A stretch of 5,107 nt of DNA from Candidatus Moraniibacteriota bacterium (GTDB lineage Bacteria; Patescibacteriota; Minisyncoccia; Moranbacterales; GCA-2747515), in assembly GCA_030592425.1 (NCBI GenBank), contig JAUVJK010000057.1:1-5107 (forward strand). Direction: 5' to 3'. Every line of letters begins with the position of its first letter. The stretch's first letter is position 1. A program made the position numbers and the translations under genes. Under the pieces are notes generated by a model. That model was not told the origin of the DNA. It did not search any database and saw only the letters and a list, made by a program, of their open reading frames with translations. Shown here one piece after another: positions 1 through 5,107 of this stretch.

Positions 1-19
1 GGATTGTTCTCTATTTTGG

Positions 20-460
20 CACATACCATGCGATTGCTTCATATCGCCATACGTGTTGTGGATAGTTTGCGATCACTTTGTCTTTTTCTGCTTCAGATGC
101 TGTGTAGAAGTGACTTTTCTTTTCATCACTCCAGAAACGGTAAACAGGACGTGAGTCTGTAATAGCTGAATCATATGCATAATAGGCAATTCCTTCGTAT
201 CTCCATACGTGCTTTGGATAATTTGCGATCACTTTGTCTTTTTCTGTTTTAGATGCTGTGTAGAAGTGGCTTTTCTTTTCATCACTCCAGAATCGGTAAA
301 CAGGCGTTGCATGTGGTGTGTCTTTTTCTATTGCATTGTAGACAATTCCTTCTAGTCTCCACTCATCTTGTGCGTATTTTGTTGTCATTGCTTCTTTTTC
401 TGCTTCACTTATTGTATAGAAATGTGATTGGAGTTTATTGCTCCAGAAGCGATAGACGGG
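20..460 (-). repeat. Three tandem DUF5648 repeats with an exact 52-codon period
   Basis: The PVYRFWS motif recurs at residues 144, 196 and 248 of the 11-889 frame, an exact 156-nt spacing (starts at 460, 304 and 148). Each unit runs PVYRFWS, SHFYT, a charged helix-like SEAEK stretch, then WRxEgIaYx. The last two units are recent duplicates: 45-148 and 201-304 differ at about 8 of 104 positions, while the first unit is clearly more diverged. DUF5648 is a beta-rich repeat of unknown function, found at the ends of bacterial extracellular enzymes and surface proteins, where a carbohydrate- or wall-binding role is often guessed. The third unit ends directly at the stop codon, with no LPXTG or other C-terminal anchor. 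Confidence 0.8.
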
Positions 461-478
461 TTTTGTTGATACTTGTGT

Positions 479-1178
479 ATCGGTAACATTTACTGTACGT
501 GTTACTTGTGTTGTGTGGTTGCCGTGACTATCTGTGACGTTATAGGTGACGGTATGACTGCCAGGAGTTGTTGTGTCTATTGTGTCACCCACAACCACGA
601 TACTACCTGTGATATCACCATCTTCTGTGTCTGATGCTGTTGCACCTGCATCTGTGTAAGTTGTGTTTACTTCAACTGTTTCCGGATCATTTCCTGTGAG
701 TGTGATCACTGGTGAGTCACCTTTTGTGACATTTACTGTGCGTGTTACTTCTGTTGCAGGATTGCCTGCTGCGTCTACTGCGTTATATGTGACGGTGTAT
801 GTGCCAAGAGCTGTTATATCTACTGTATCACCACCTGTTGTAACGGAGCATGTTGCATCGTAATTGTCTGTGCATGTTGCACCCTGCATCTGTGTATGGA
901 GTATTCAACGGAACATCCATTGGTGATATGCCTGTGAGTGTGATTATTGGTACTGTTGTATCAACAACATTTACTGTGCGTGTAACTTCATCTGCGTGAT
1001 TGCCACTAGGATCTATGACATTATATGTGACGGTGTATATTCCAACAACTGCTGTATTTACTGGATTGACAGTGACGATAATACTTGTAAGATCTCCGTC
1101 TTCTGTATCAAAAGCTGTTGCACCTGCATCTGAGTAAGTTGTGTTTACTTCAACTGTTTCTGGATCATTTCGTGTGAT
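479..1178 (-). repeat. Three tandem Ig-like domain repeats (about 237 nt period)
   Basis: Equivalent positions (the ATC codon of the ITLTG motif) fall at 1178, 944 and 706. The first interval is 234 nt and the second 238 nt. The first unit lacks two codons near its start, and the second carries the extra base at 882-884. The first and third units share almost identical DNA: 1114-1171 and 636-693 differ at two of 58 positions. The middle unit is more diverged and has two cysteines not present in the others. The pattern fits bacterial surface Ig-like domains of the DUF5011/HYR kind, which usually act as stalks holding a terminal domain away from the cell. The family assignment is from motif recognition and was not searched. 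Confidence 0.75.
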
Positions 1179-1203
1179 TTTTTATTTTCAAAGTCTCTGT
1201 AGA

Positions 1204-1686
1204 TCAACTATTATCGATCAATGACTTTAGCAGAATAATACTGAGACTGATCATTGAGAATAATAATGCATAGGAAATTTTCTTTTTAAATGTTGCTTGT
1301 ACAAGCCTTCCATAATAGTAGCCAAAGAAAAAGAAGATCCCCACCGACGTTATTGAAGCGAGGACATACGCAGTATCAATGGTGATAATATCAAAATAAG
1401 ATAGAAGAAAAAAAGGAGCGACAAGAAGAACGAAAACATACACAAATCGATCGTTCGCGATAATGGTAACAACGTGATGACTTGTAAACTTTTCCTTTTG
1501 CTCTAACTTTGCAATCATTGTTTTTGAATACACTTGTGCTATATCTGATGTCATAGCAGTAAAAAATAATATCAAAATAGCATTAATAGCGGACGTTAGT
1601 TCATACCACAGCACCATAAGAACACTCGTAAGGAGTACTACTCCATAATAAAATCTCTCACTTGTATATATTTTTTTGAATTTCAT
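1204..1686 (-). CDS. Small integral membrane protein, family not recognised (160 aa)
   Basis: I do not recognise this family. The product is 160 residues and mostly hydrophobic. Likely membrane segments are at about 13-30, 32-48, 82-97, 104-122 and 137-155, giving four or five helices. A polar, lysine-rich stretch (about 49-80, with KLEQKEK and a histidine pair) sits between the second and third. A basic KKK at 134-136 before the last helix suggests a cytoplasmic loop there. No catalytic motif is visible. The start ATG at 1684-1686 is preceded by AGAAG nine bases upstream, a modest ribosome binding site, and no better start lies upstream. The gene follows the DUF389 gene by 124 nt, with a hairpin between them, so it probably has its own promoter. 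Its TGA stop lies 25 nt from the broken surface-protein remnant, so any native 3' terminator may have been lost. Composition and hydropathy support a real gene; the function is unknown. Confidence 0.75.
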   Translation of the reverse strand: MKFKKIYTSERFYYGVVLLTSVLMVLWYELTSAINAILILFFTAMTSDIAQVYSKTMIAKLEQKEKFTSHHVVTIIANDRFVYVFVLLVAPFFLLSYFDIITIDTAYVLASITSVGIFFFFGYYYGRLVQATFKKKISYALLFSMISLSIILLKSLIDNS

Positions 1687-1745
1687 CAGTTTATTCTTCT
1701 ATAATTAGCGCTAGTATCTTCAACCTTATGATTTATCGTACCATA

Positions 1746-1751
1746 AGTATA
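1746..1751 (-). promoter_or_regulatory. Possible -10 box (TATACT) for the small membrane protein gene
   Basis: The minus-strand hexamer TATACT lies about 60 nt before the ATG at 1686, after the hairpin that follows the DUF389 gene. No convincing -35 element lies 16-18 nt further upstream, because that position falls within the hairpin arm. One arm of the 1725-1747 inverted repeat overlaps the hexamer, which could be an operator or chance. This is a weak call. Confidence 0.25.
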
Positions 1752-1764
1752 ACGAGCTAGATAC

Positions 1765-1802
1765 ATAGTACCCTCTATAGTTCCATCTATAGATGGTACT
1801 AT
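1765..1802 (-). terminator. Strong imperfect hairpin just past the DUF389 stop; probable transcript 3' end
   Basis: The outer arms ATAGTACC (1765-1772) and GGTACTAT (1795-1802) are perfectly complementary. After one mismatched pair (1773/1794), a second perfect 7-bp stem follows (1774-1780 with 1787-1793), closed by a 6-nt loop at 1781-1786. The structure starts 8 nt after the TAG of the DUF389 gene. On the minus strand no U-tract follows it, so it is not a textbook intrinsic terminator in the direction of the genes. On the plus strand it is followed by a T-rich stretch. It may be a terminator, a 3'-end stabiliser or a processing site. Confidence 0.55.
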
Positions 1803-1810
1803 TTATTTCT

Positions 1811-3409
1811 CTAAACACCCGTAAAGTGGACCACCTGCAATGTTAGATCGATCTTTTTATCGATCTCTTCCTCAAGGTGTCCTCGCACAGTGTCTTTAAA
1901 TGTCTGCGTCACAATAACACCATTTGGCACAAAAAGACGCACATTGATATTGAGGTCTACATCATTTCCTTCCGTATCATCATCTCCATCACCCTCGTTC
2001 GATCCATCATGTACAGGTATGGAAGAAGTCACATCAATAAGCGATGCCTCCTGCGAGAGCGTCGCAAGATCTTGCGTCAATACATTCTCGATCTTTTTCT
2101 GCATAATTTGCGCTTCACTTTCTTCTTGGACGAGTGTCACGGGATCAAGCTCGATCGTCAGATTATTTGGTAGCACCAATGAGTTATCTACTTCATTGCT
2201 AATGTCCTGTTTCTGATCAAAAGTGAGCGGCACGACATCACCAAATTGATCGATCCGCACAAGGATATCTGCTTTGACGCCACTAGTTGCATCAGTATCA
2301 TCAGTATCTTCATCTTTCTGAGGGAAAAGTACAAAAACTGACGAAACATCAACATTTTCATCGATCTTGGCGATCTCTTGGCGAACAAGTATTTCGATAT
2401 CTTTTCTCTTTGCATCAAGTGCAACATCTTCTTCACGTTGTACAGAAACCGTATTGACCATATTGAGTGTGAGATCAGTATTGCTTTCTGCCACTTCAGA
2501 GATCGCACTGACCAACACCTGTTTATCGGTCTCAGAAACAATGACTGATTTTGGAATATACACAGTTGCACCAACGATCACTTTCTCATCACTAAATGCT
2601 GGGGGGAAAAGCACTTCTATATCTTCTGTACGTGCCAGATCTGAGATCCCTGAAATTGCTCCCGATAATGTCGTACTGATCTGTTTTTTCTTTTTTTGTT
2701 GCTCGATTGATACCAAAAGATGAAATGTCAGAGGGATCGCAAGGATCAAAAGGAAAAGAAAGGAAAAAATATATTTTTTGTTCCACTGTATCTCTTCGGT
2801 CATACGCTCTGGCCGTACACCGATGAAATACATCAACGTCGCACCGATGAAGATGATCGCACCAGCATTTGCAAGGAAAAGTAAGCTTGAACCAAAAAAG
2901 ATATCCCATGACCCAAAGGCAATACCAATACCGACAACGCACAGCACTGGGAGTAATGCGATCGAGATTGCGACACCTGTCGCTGTTTGGGAGATATTTT
3001 TATAGCGAATTGCCATCACACCGATCACACTCACAGCAAGCGCAATCGAAAGATCGGTAAGTGTCGGATTGGTACGCGAAAGAATCTCTTGCGATGGCTC
3101 AGAAAAAGGGAAAAGCTTTGTCAATATAAAACTCGTCGCCAGAACAAGGAGAATACTAATAGCAGAAGAATACAATGCATCACGTGTGAGTTTTTTGTCT
3201 GAGAAGACCACACTCAAACTAATCCCAAGAACTGGCCAAAAAAGTGGTGAGATCAACATTGAACCAATAATGACCGCTACATTATTACCCAAAAGACCAA
3301 GCGTTGCAATAATCGTCGCAAAAACAAGTAATAACACATATGACCATTGAATCTTGAATTCGCTGCGAATCTCTTCAATAAATTGTTTCGCTTCACTAGC
3401 GTTGTACAT
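1811..3409 (-). CDS. DUF389-family integral membrane protein with triplicated C-terminal domain (532 aa)
   Basis: The first ~235 residues carry the DUF389 signature: GLLGNNVAVIIGSMLISPLFWPVLG (about 37-62), then TGVAISIALLPVLCVVGIG (about 144-162), within seven likely membrane helices (about 23-41, 44-69, 78-99, 117-134, 142-165, 170-197, 212-234). DUF389 proteins are widespread in bacteria and archaea, with no established activity. Here the membrane part starts almost at residue 1, with only a short charged N-terminus. It is followed by a basic KKKK at 239-242 and about 290 soluble residues. That soluble part looks like three copies of one alpha/beta unit separated by linkers, two of them very acidic (about 366-373 and 472-483). 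The start ATG at 3407-3409 has no clear Shine-Dalgarno sequence. The gene lies 67 nt after the cardiolipin synthase gene on the same strand, so co-transcription is plausible. The family call is firm; the function is unknown, with transport or envelope sensing as guesses only. Confidence 0.88.
   Translation of the reverse strand: MYNASEAKQFIEEIRSEFKIQWSYVLLLVFATIIATLGLLGNNVAVIIGSMLISPLFWPVLGISLSVVFSDKKLTRDALYSSAISILLVLATSFILTKLFPFSEPSQEILSRTNPTLTDLSIALAVSVIGVMAIRYKNISQTATGVAISIALLPVLCVVGIGIAFGSWDIFFGSSLLFLANAGAIIFIGATLMYFIGVRPERMTEEIQWNKKYIFSFLFLLILAIPLTFHLLVSIEQQKKKKQISTTLSGAISGISDLARTEDIEVLFPPAFSDEKVIVGATVYIPKSVIVSETDKQVLVSAISEVAESNTDLTLNMVNTVSVQREEDVALDAKRKDIEILVRQEIAKIDENVDVSSVFVLFPQKDEDTDDTDATSGVKADILVRIDQFGDVVPLTFDQKQDISNEVDNSLVLPNNLTIELDPVTLVQEESEAQIMQKKIENVLTQDLATLSQEASLIDVTSSIPVHDGSNEGDGDDDTEGNDVDLNINVRLFVPNGVIVTQTFKDTVRGHLEEEIDKKIDLTLQVVHFTGV
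1814..2641 (-). repeat. Three divergent repeats in the soluble half of the DUF389 protein
   Basis: Three segments share a common layout: about residues 257-324, 346-428 and 446-532. Each begins with a helix-like lead (LARTEDI, EIAKIDENVDV, LATLSQEASLIDV). A strand with alternating hydrophobics follows (ATVYIPKSVIV, ADILVRIDQFGDVV, NINVRLFVPNGVIV). Next come a threonine- or aspartate-containing helix (ETDKQVLVSAISEV, FDQKQDISNEV, QTFKDTVRGHLEEEI) and a final strand of the type LTLxxV. Conservation is in pattern rather than exact residues, and the DNA copies are not similar, so the duplication is old. A BON-like or similar alpha/beta fold is conceivable but not shown. Confidence 0.6.
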
Positions 3410-3417
3410 AGAGTTTT

Positions 3418-3430
3418 TTCGTTAAACGAA
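3418..3430. promoter_or_regulatory. Short palindrome next to the DUF389 start
   Basis: The arms TTCGTT (3418-3423) and AACGAA (3425-3430) are perfectly complementary around one central base. The site ends 8 nt before the DUF389 ATG, where a ribosome binding site would be expected, and no Shine-Dalgarno sequence is present there. It could be a small operator or a weak 5-bp hairpin affecting translation start. At this length chance is a real possibility. Confidence 0.3.
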
Positions 3431-3458
3431 CACGAGCTTAATTTATTTATAAAATCAT

Positions 3459-3476
3459 GATAATCACTTTATTATC
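3459..3476 (-). other. Weak AT-rich inverted repeat after the cardiolipin synthase stop
   Basis: The arms GATAAT (3459-3464) and ATTATC (3471-3476) flank a 6-nt loop and start directly after the TAG at 3477-3479. The minus-strand continuation is A/T-rich but not a clean U-tract. The stem is too weak for a convincing terminator, so the downstream DUF389 gene may well be read through from the same promoter. Confidence 0.25.
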
Positions 3477-4979
3477 CTACAGTATAGGAGATAGCAATCT
3501 AAACAATGACCATTTCAATCGAGTGAAAAATCCTACCGACTCGATCTCTTCTAAACTTACTTGATTACTCTTGGAAAAATCGATTGCATAGATTGCTTCT
3601 AATTCTTTGGTAAATGCTTCGTCATAGATGATCAGGTTTATTTCGTAATTTATACTCATTGACCGTGAATCAAGATTTGCCGAACCAACTGTTGCAATCT
3701 TCCCATCGATCGTCATCGACTTTCCGTGCATAAAACCAGTATGAAAACGATGGATCTCAACGCCCGCGATCAAAAGCTCCTTAAAATAGGTAAATGATGC
3801 GTTTTTACTCATAACATTATCACTGATGCCAGCCAAAATAACCTTCACCTTCACACCACCTAATGACGCATTGATAAGAGCCGAATAGATCCCCTCACCA
3901 GGGAGAAAATACGGCGTTTCCAAAATAATTGTCTCTTTAGCAGATGCGATCATCTCTTCATACACTTGTCGGATCGTTTCCCAATCCGTATCCGCACCAG
4001 AGTGAATCAGTTGTACCATTTTTCCATTACCAGCTTGTCCTTGCTCCTCCCTTTCCTGTATCAATAAACCGCCATATTTCGCAGCGTCTGCAACGGGCAG
4101 GTATTTCTCATCAAAAAGATCTTCTTTTGTCGCATAAAACCAATAGATCGCAAAAAGTTCTTGTGCTGAAGCCGCGACATTTCCAACAATGTGCATATGC
4201 GTATCGCGCCATTCACCAAACTTCCCTCCCGTAACATAATGCTCTGACATATTCATGCCACCCATATATGTGATCTTCGCATCAATAATGACCATCTTGC
4301 GATGCGATCGATAATTGATCTTATCGAGCGGTGATCTACCAGAAAAGATCTTCACGCCGGCATCTCTCAATCTCTTCTTATCATTTTGTGTCAATTTAAT
4401 GGAACCAAACCAATCATAAAAGATTCGCACTTCGACACCGTTTTTTGCCCGTTCGATCAATGCATCAAAGATCTCACCAACAACTTCATCTGTCGTAAAG
4501 ATATAATACTCCATGTGAACAAACTTTTCTGCCGCCTTGATGTCCTTCAAAAGATCCGCAAACTTTTCCTTTCCATGACTATAGATCCGTATATCTTCAC
4601 TCGAAGTTGCCATCATATAAGGCGCAGCATATCCAATCGCAGGAATTTTTGCATAACCATGCACAAAAAGATCCTCCTTTAATGCTCGCAGGTTATCCTC
4701 TTCTTTCTCATACACTTTTTTCAACAAATTTGATGTTGTCTCATAGATATCACCCTTTCGTCGATTCCGCTTCTTATTATTTTTCCGCCAGTTCCGTCCA
4801 AAAAGGAAAAAGAGAATAATACCGATGATCGGCAAAACAAGGATCGCAAAGATCCACGCGTATGTTTCATTTGTACTCCTATTTTCCATCAAAATAACGA
4901 AAAAGAGAACAATACCCATGATAAAAAAGTACAGGATCGTTGCTAATGTAACAAAATCAAATTCCATATAACCAATCAT
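3477..4979 (-). CDS. cls: Cardiolipin synthase / phospholipase D family protein (500 aa)
   Basis: It is predicted to join two phosphatidylglycerol molecules into cardiolipin plus glycerol at the inner membrane; other PLD-type headgroup exchange is possible. The N-terminus has two membrane helices (about 9-30 and 40-61) ending in the LFGRNWRK motif of the PLDc_N domain. Two catalytic HKD motifs follow: HRKMVIID (H226, K228, D233, then GGMN) and HGKSMTID (H418, K420, D425, then GSANLDSRS). Length and order match ClsA-type enzymes of about 480-510 residues, and all key residues are present. I chose the ATG at 4977-4979 because it overlaps the stop of a leader ORF in a TGATG arrangement. A TTG one codon earlier and an ATG at 4965-4967 are alternatives, and none has a good Shine-Dalgarno sequence of its own. 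An in-frame TGA at 4998-5000 excludes a longer protein. The DUF389 gene follows 67 nt later, probably in the same transcript. Confidence 0.92.
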   Translation of the reverse strand: MIGYMEFDFVTLATILYFFIMGIVLFFVILMENRSTNETYAWIFAILVLPIIGIILFFLFGRNWRKNNKKRNRRKGDIYETTSNLLKKVYEKEEDNLRALKEDLFVHGYAKIPAIGYAAPYMMATSSEDIRIYSHGKEKFADLLKDIKAAEKFVHMEYYIFTTDEVVGEIFDALIERAKNGVEVRIFYDWFGSIKLTQNDKKRLRDAGVKIFSGRSPLDKINYRSHRKMVIIDAKITYMGGMNMSEHYVTGGKFGEWRDTHMHIVGNVAASAQELFAIYWFYATKEDLFDEKYLPVADAAKYGGLLIQEREEQGQAGNGKMVQLIHSGADTDWETIRQVYEEMIASAKETIILETPYFLPGEGIYSALINASLGGVKVKVILAGISDNVMSKNASFTYFKELLIAGVEIHRFHTGFMHGKSMTIDGKIATVGSANLDSRSMSINYEINLIIYDEAFTKELEAIYAIDFSKSNQVSLEEIESVGFFTRLKWSLFRLLSPIL

Positions 4980-5044
4980 CAATAAATTAGCAGTTCTTCA
5001 TAAAAATTCCATGTGCCAGAGAAGCTTATCAGCAGAATCTCCAC
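4979..5044 (-). CDS. Possible 21-residue leader ORF coupled to the cardiolipin synthase gene
   Basis: A GTG at 5042-5044 has an AGGAG ribosome binding site exactly 6 nt upstream, the best such site in the window. It opens a frame of 21 codons reading MEILLISFSG, then TWNFYEELLIY. The frame ends in TGA at 4979-4981, and the A of that stop is the first base of the synthase ATG (TGATG), the classic layout for translational coupling. This would explain why the synthase gene lacks its own ribosome binding site. The peptide is hydrophobic and has no run of a single amino acid, so attenuation by a charged tRNA is not suggested. The frame is short enough to be chance; the combined site, spacing and overlap argue for it. 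Confidence 0.4.
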   Translation of the reverse strand: MEILLISFSGTWNFYEELLIY

Positions 5045-5050
5045 TGTCTA

Positions 5051-5055
5051 CTCCT
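5051..5055 (-). promoter_or_regulatory. Shine-Dalgarno site AGGAG upstream of the leader ORF
   Basis: AGGAG on the minus strand lies 6 nt before the GTG at 5044 and about 70 nt before the synthase start. It is too far away to serve the synthase directly, so it supports translation beginning at the short leader frame. Confidence 0.5.
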
Positions 5056-5073
5056 ATGAATGAGCATACCTTC

Positions 5074-5079
5074 ATTATA
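5074..5079 (-). promoter_or_regulatory. Probable -10 box (TATAAT) for the cardiolipin synthase transcript
   Basis: A perfect minus-strand TATAAT lies 18 nt upstream of the AGGAG site and 29 nt before the leader GTG. That would place the transcript start near 5067, with a short leader. No good -35 hexamer is seen at the 17-nt spacing; the sequence there (about 5097-5102) is a poor match. The TTGAGG at 5089-5094 is only 9 nt away, too close to act as its partner. Confidence 0.45.
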
Positions 5080-5107
5080 CATCATTATCCTCAACTCGTG
5101 CATAATA

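Larger units (their letters stand above)
11..1178 (-). pseudogene. Broken surface protein: Ig-like (DUF5011-like) repeats followed by three DUF5648 repeats; 5' truncated and frameshifted
   Basis: This is the 3' part of a gene for a secreted or surface-anchored repeat protein, probably adhesive or wall-associated (inferred from domain types). In order it has three Ig-like units of about 79 residues (motifs NTxYTDAGAT, YTVTYNxxD, VTRTVNV) and three units beginning PVYRFWS with SHFYT and WRxEgIaxY, matching DUF5648; it ends with TAG at 11-13. Two lesions are visible. Homology begins abruptly at 1178 inside the first Ig unit, with an in-frame TAA at 1182-1184 and no start codon or signal peptide. 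A run of three C at 882-884 has one base more than the matching site in the other two units; the upstream frame then ends at TGA 828-830. The intact downstream frame (11-889) opens at an ATG that exists only because of the shift, so I do not accept it as a real start. It could be a true pseudogene or an assembly/base error in a repetitive gene; the sequence alone cannot decide. Confidence 0.8.
1687..1810. other. Intergenic spacer between the DUF389 gene and the small membrane protein gene
   Basis: No coding sequence is evident. It contains the strong hairpin at 1765-1802, a 6-bp inverted repeat (1725-1730 with 1742-1747, 11-nt loop), an 8-bp palindrome TAGCGCTA at 1706-1713, and a minus-strand TATACT hexamer at 1746-1751. 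It probably combines the 3' end of the upstream transcript with the promoter of the 160-residue gene. Confidence 0.6.

Noticed and set aside
20..460. CRISPR-like regular spacing of repeats
   Set aside because: The 156-nt period is in coding register and translates into DUF5648 units; there are no short repeats with unique spacers.
253..863. Plus-strand open frames over the repeat protein
   Set aside because: They lie opposite the repeat-coding frame and show no domain pattern; the minus-strand repeats explain the sequence.
828..889. Programmed frameshifting in the repeat protein
   Set aside because: There is no slippery heptamer or downstream stimulatory structure, and the sister repeats lack the extra base, so an indel or sequence error is simpler.
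1179..1206. UGA read as glycine (as in Gracilibacteria/Absconditabacteria), extending the small membrane protein
   Set aside because: Reading through the TGA gives only a short, lysine-rich, non-conserved tail with further TGA codons, and the other genes end in TAG without needing recoding.
1189..1236. AAAGTC/GACTTT inverted repeat around the end of the small membrane gene as a terminator
   Set aside because: The 6-bp arms are far apart, the loop is long and no U-tract follows on the gene strand.
1877..3350. Several open frames on both strands inside the DUF389 gene
   Set aside because: They are shadows of a gene with clear family motifs and membrane helices, and their translations have no recognisable features.
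3944..4819. Plus-strand open frames inside the cardiolipin synthase gene
   Set aside because: They are opposite a gene with both HKD motifs intact and show no family pattern or ribosome site.

Overview
The window holds four protein-coding loci, all on the minus strand, so transcription runs from high to low coordinates. The DNA is moderately AT-rich. UGA works as an ordinary stop: it ends the small membrane gene and is followed by non-coding sequence. The mix suggests a bacterium with a poorly characterised envelope, possibly a Patescibacteria/CPR-type genome from a metagenome. That mix is a short-form DUF389 protein, an orphan membrane protein, a repeat-built surface protein with DUF5011-like Ig domains and DUF5648 repeats, and weak Shine-Dalgarno signals. 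This placement is an inference; there is no ribosomal or other phylogenetic marker here.

Reading in the direction of transcription: a -10-like box (5074-5079) leads into a possible 21-codon leader ORF (4979-5044) with a strong ribosome binding site. Its stop overlaps the start of a cardiolipin synthase/phospholipase D gene (3477-4979). After 67 nt comes a DUF389 membrane protein (1811-3409) whose extramembrane C-terminal half appears to be three copies of one alpha/beta unit. A strong 38-nt imperfect hairpin (1765-1802) lies just past its stop and probably marks the 3' end of this two-gene unit. A 124-nt spacer precedes a 160-residue membrane protein of no recognised family (1204-1686).

Only 25 nt beyond that gene, the sequence enters the remnant of a surface protein (11-1178). 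It has no start codon, begins abruptly inside an Ig-like repeat, and carries a one-base insertion at 882-884 that breaks the frame. Its last two DUF5648 units are nearly identical in DNA, so recent unequal recombination, or misassembly at repeats, is a plausible cause of the break.

Functionally the window is about the cell envelope: a lipid headgroup enzyme, two integral membrane proteins of unknown role and a decayed or misassembled adhesin-like protein. No defence system, CRISPR array, tRNA, rRNA or transposase is visible. The points most worth a second look are the triplicated domain in the DUF389 protein, the coupled leader ORF, and the broken repeat protein.
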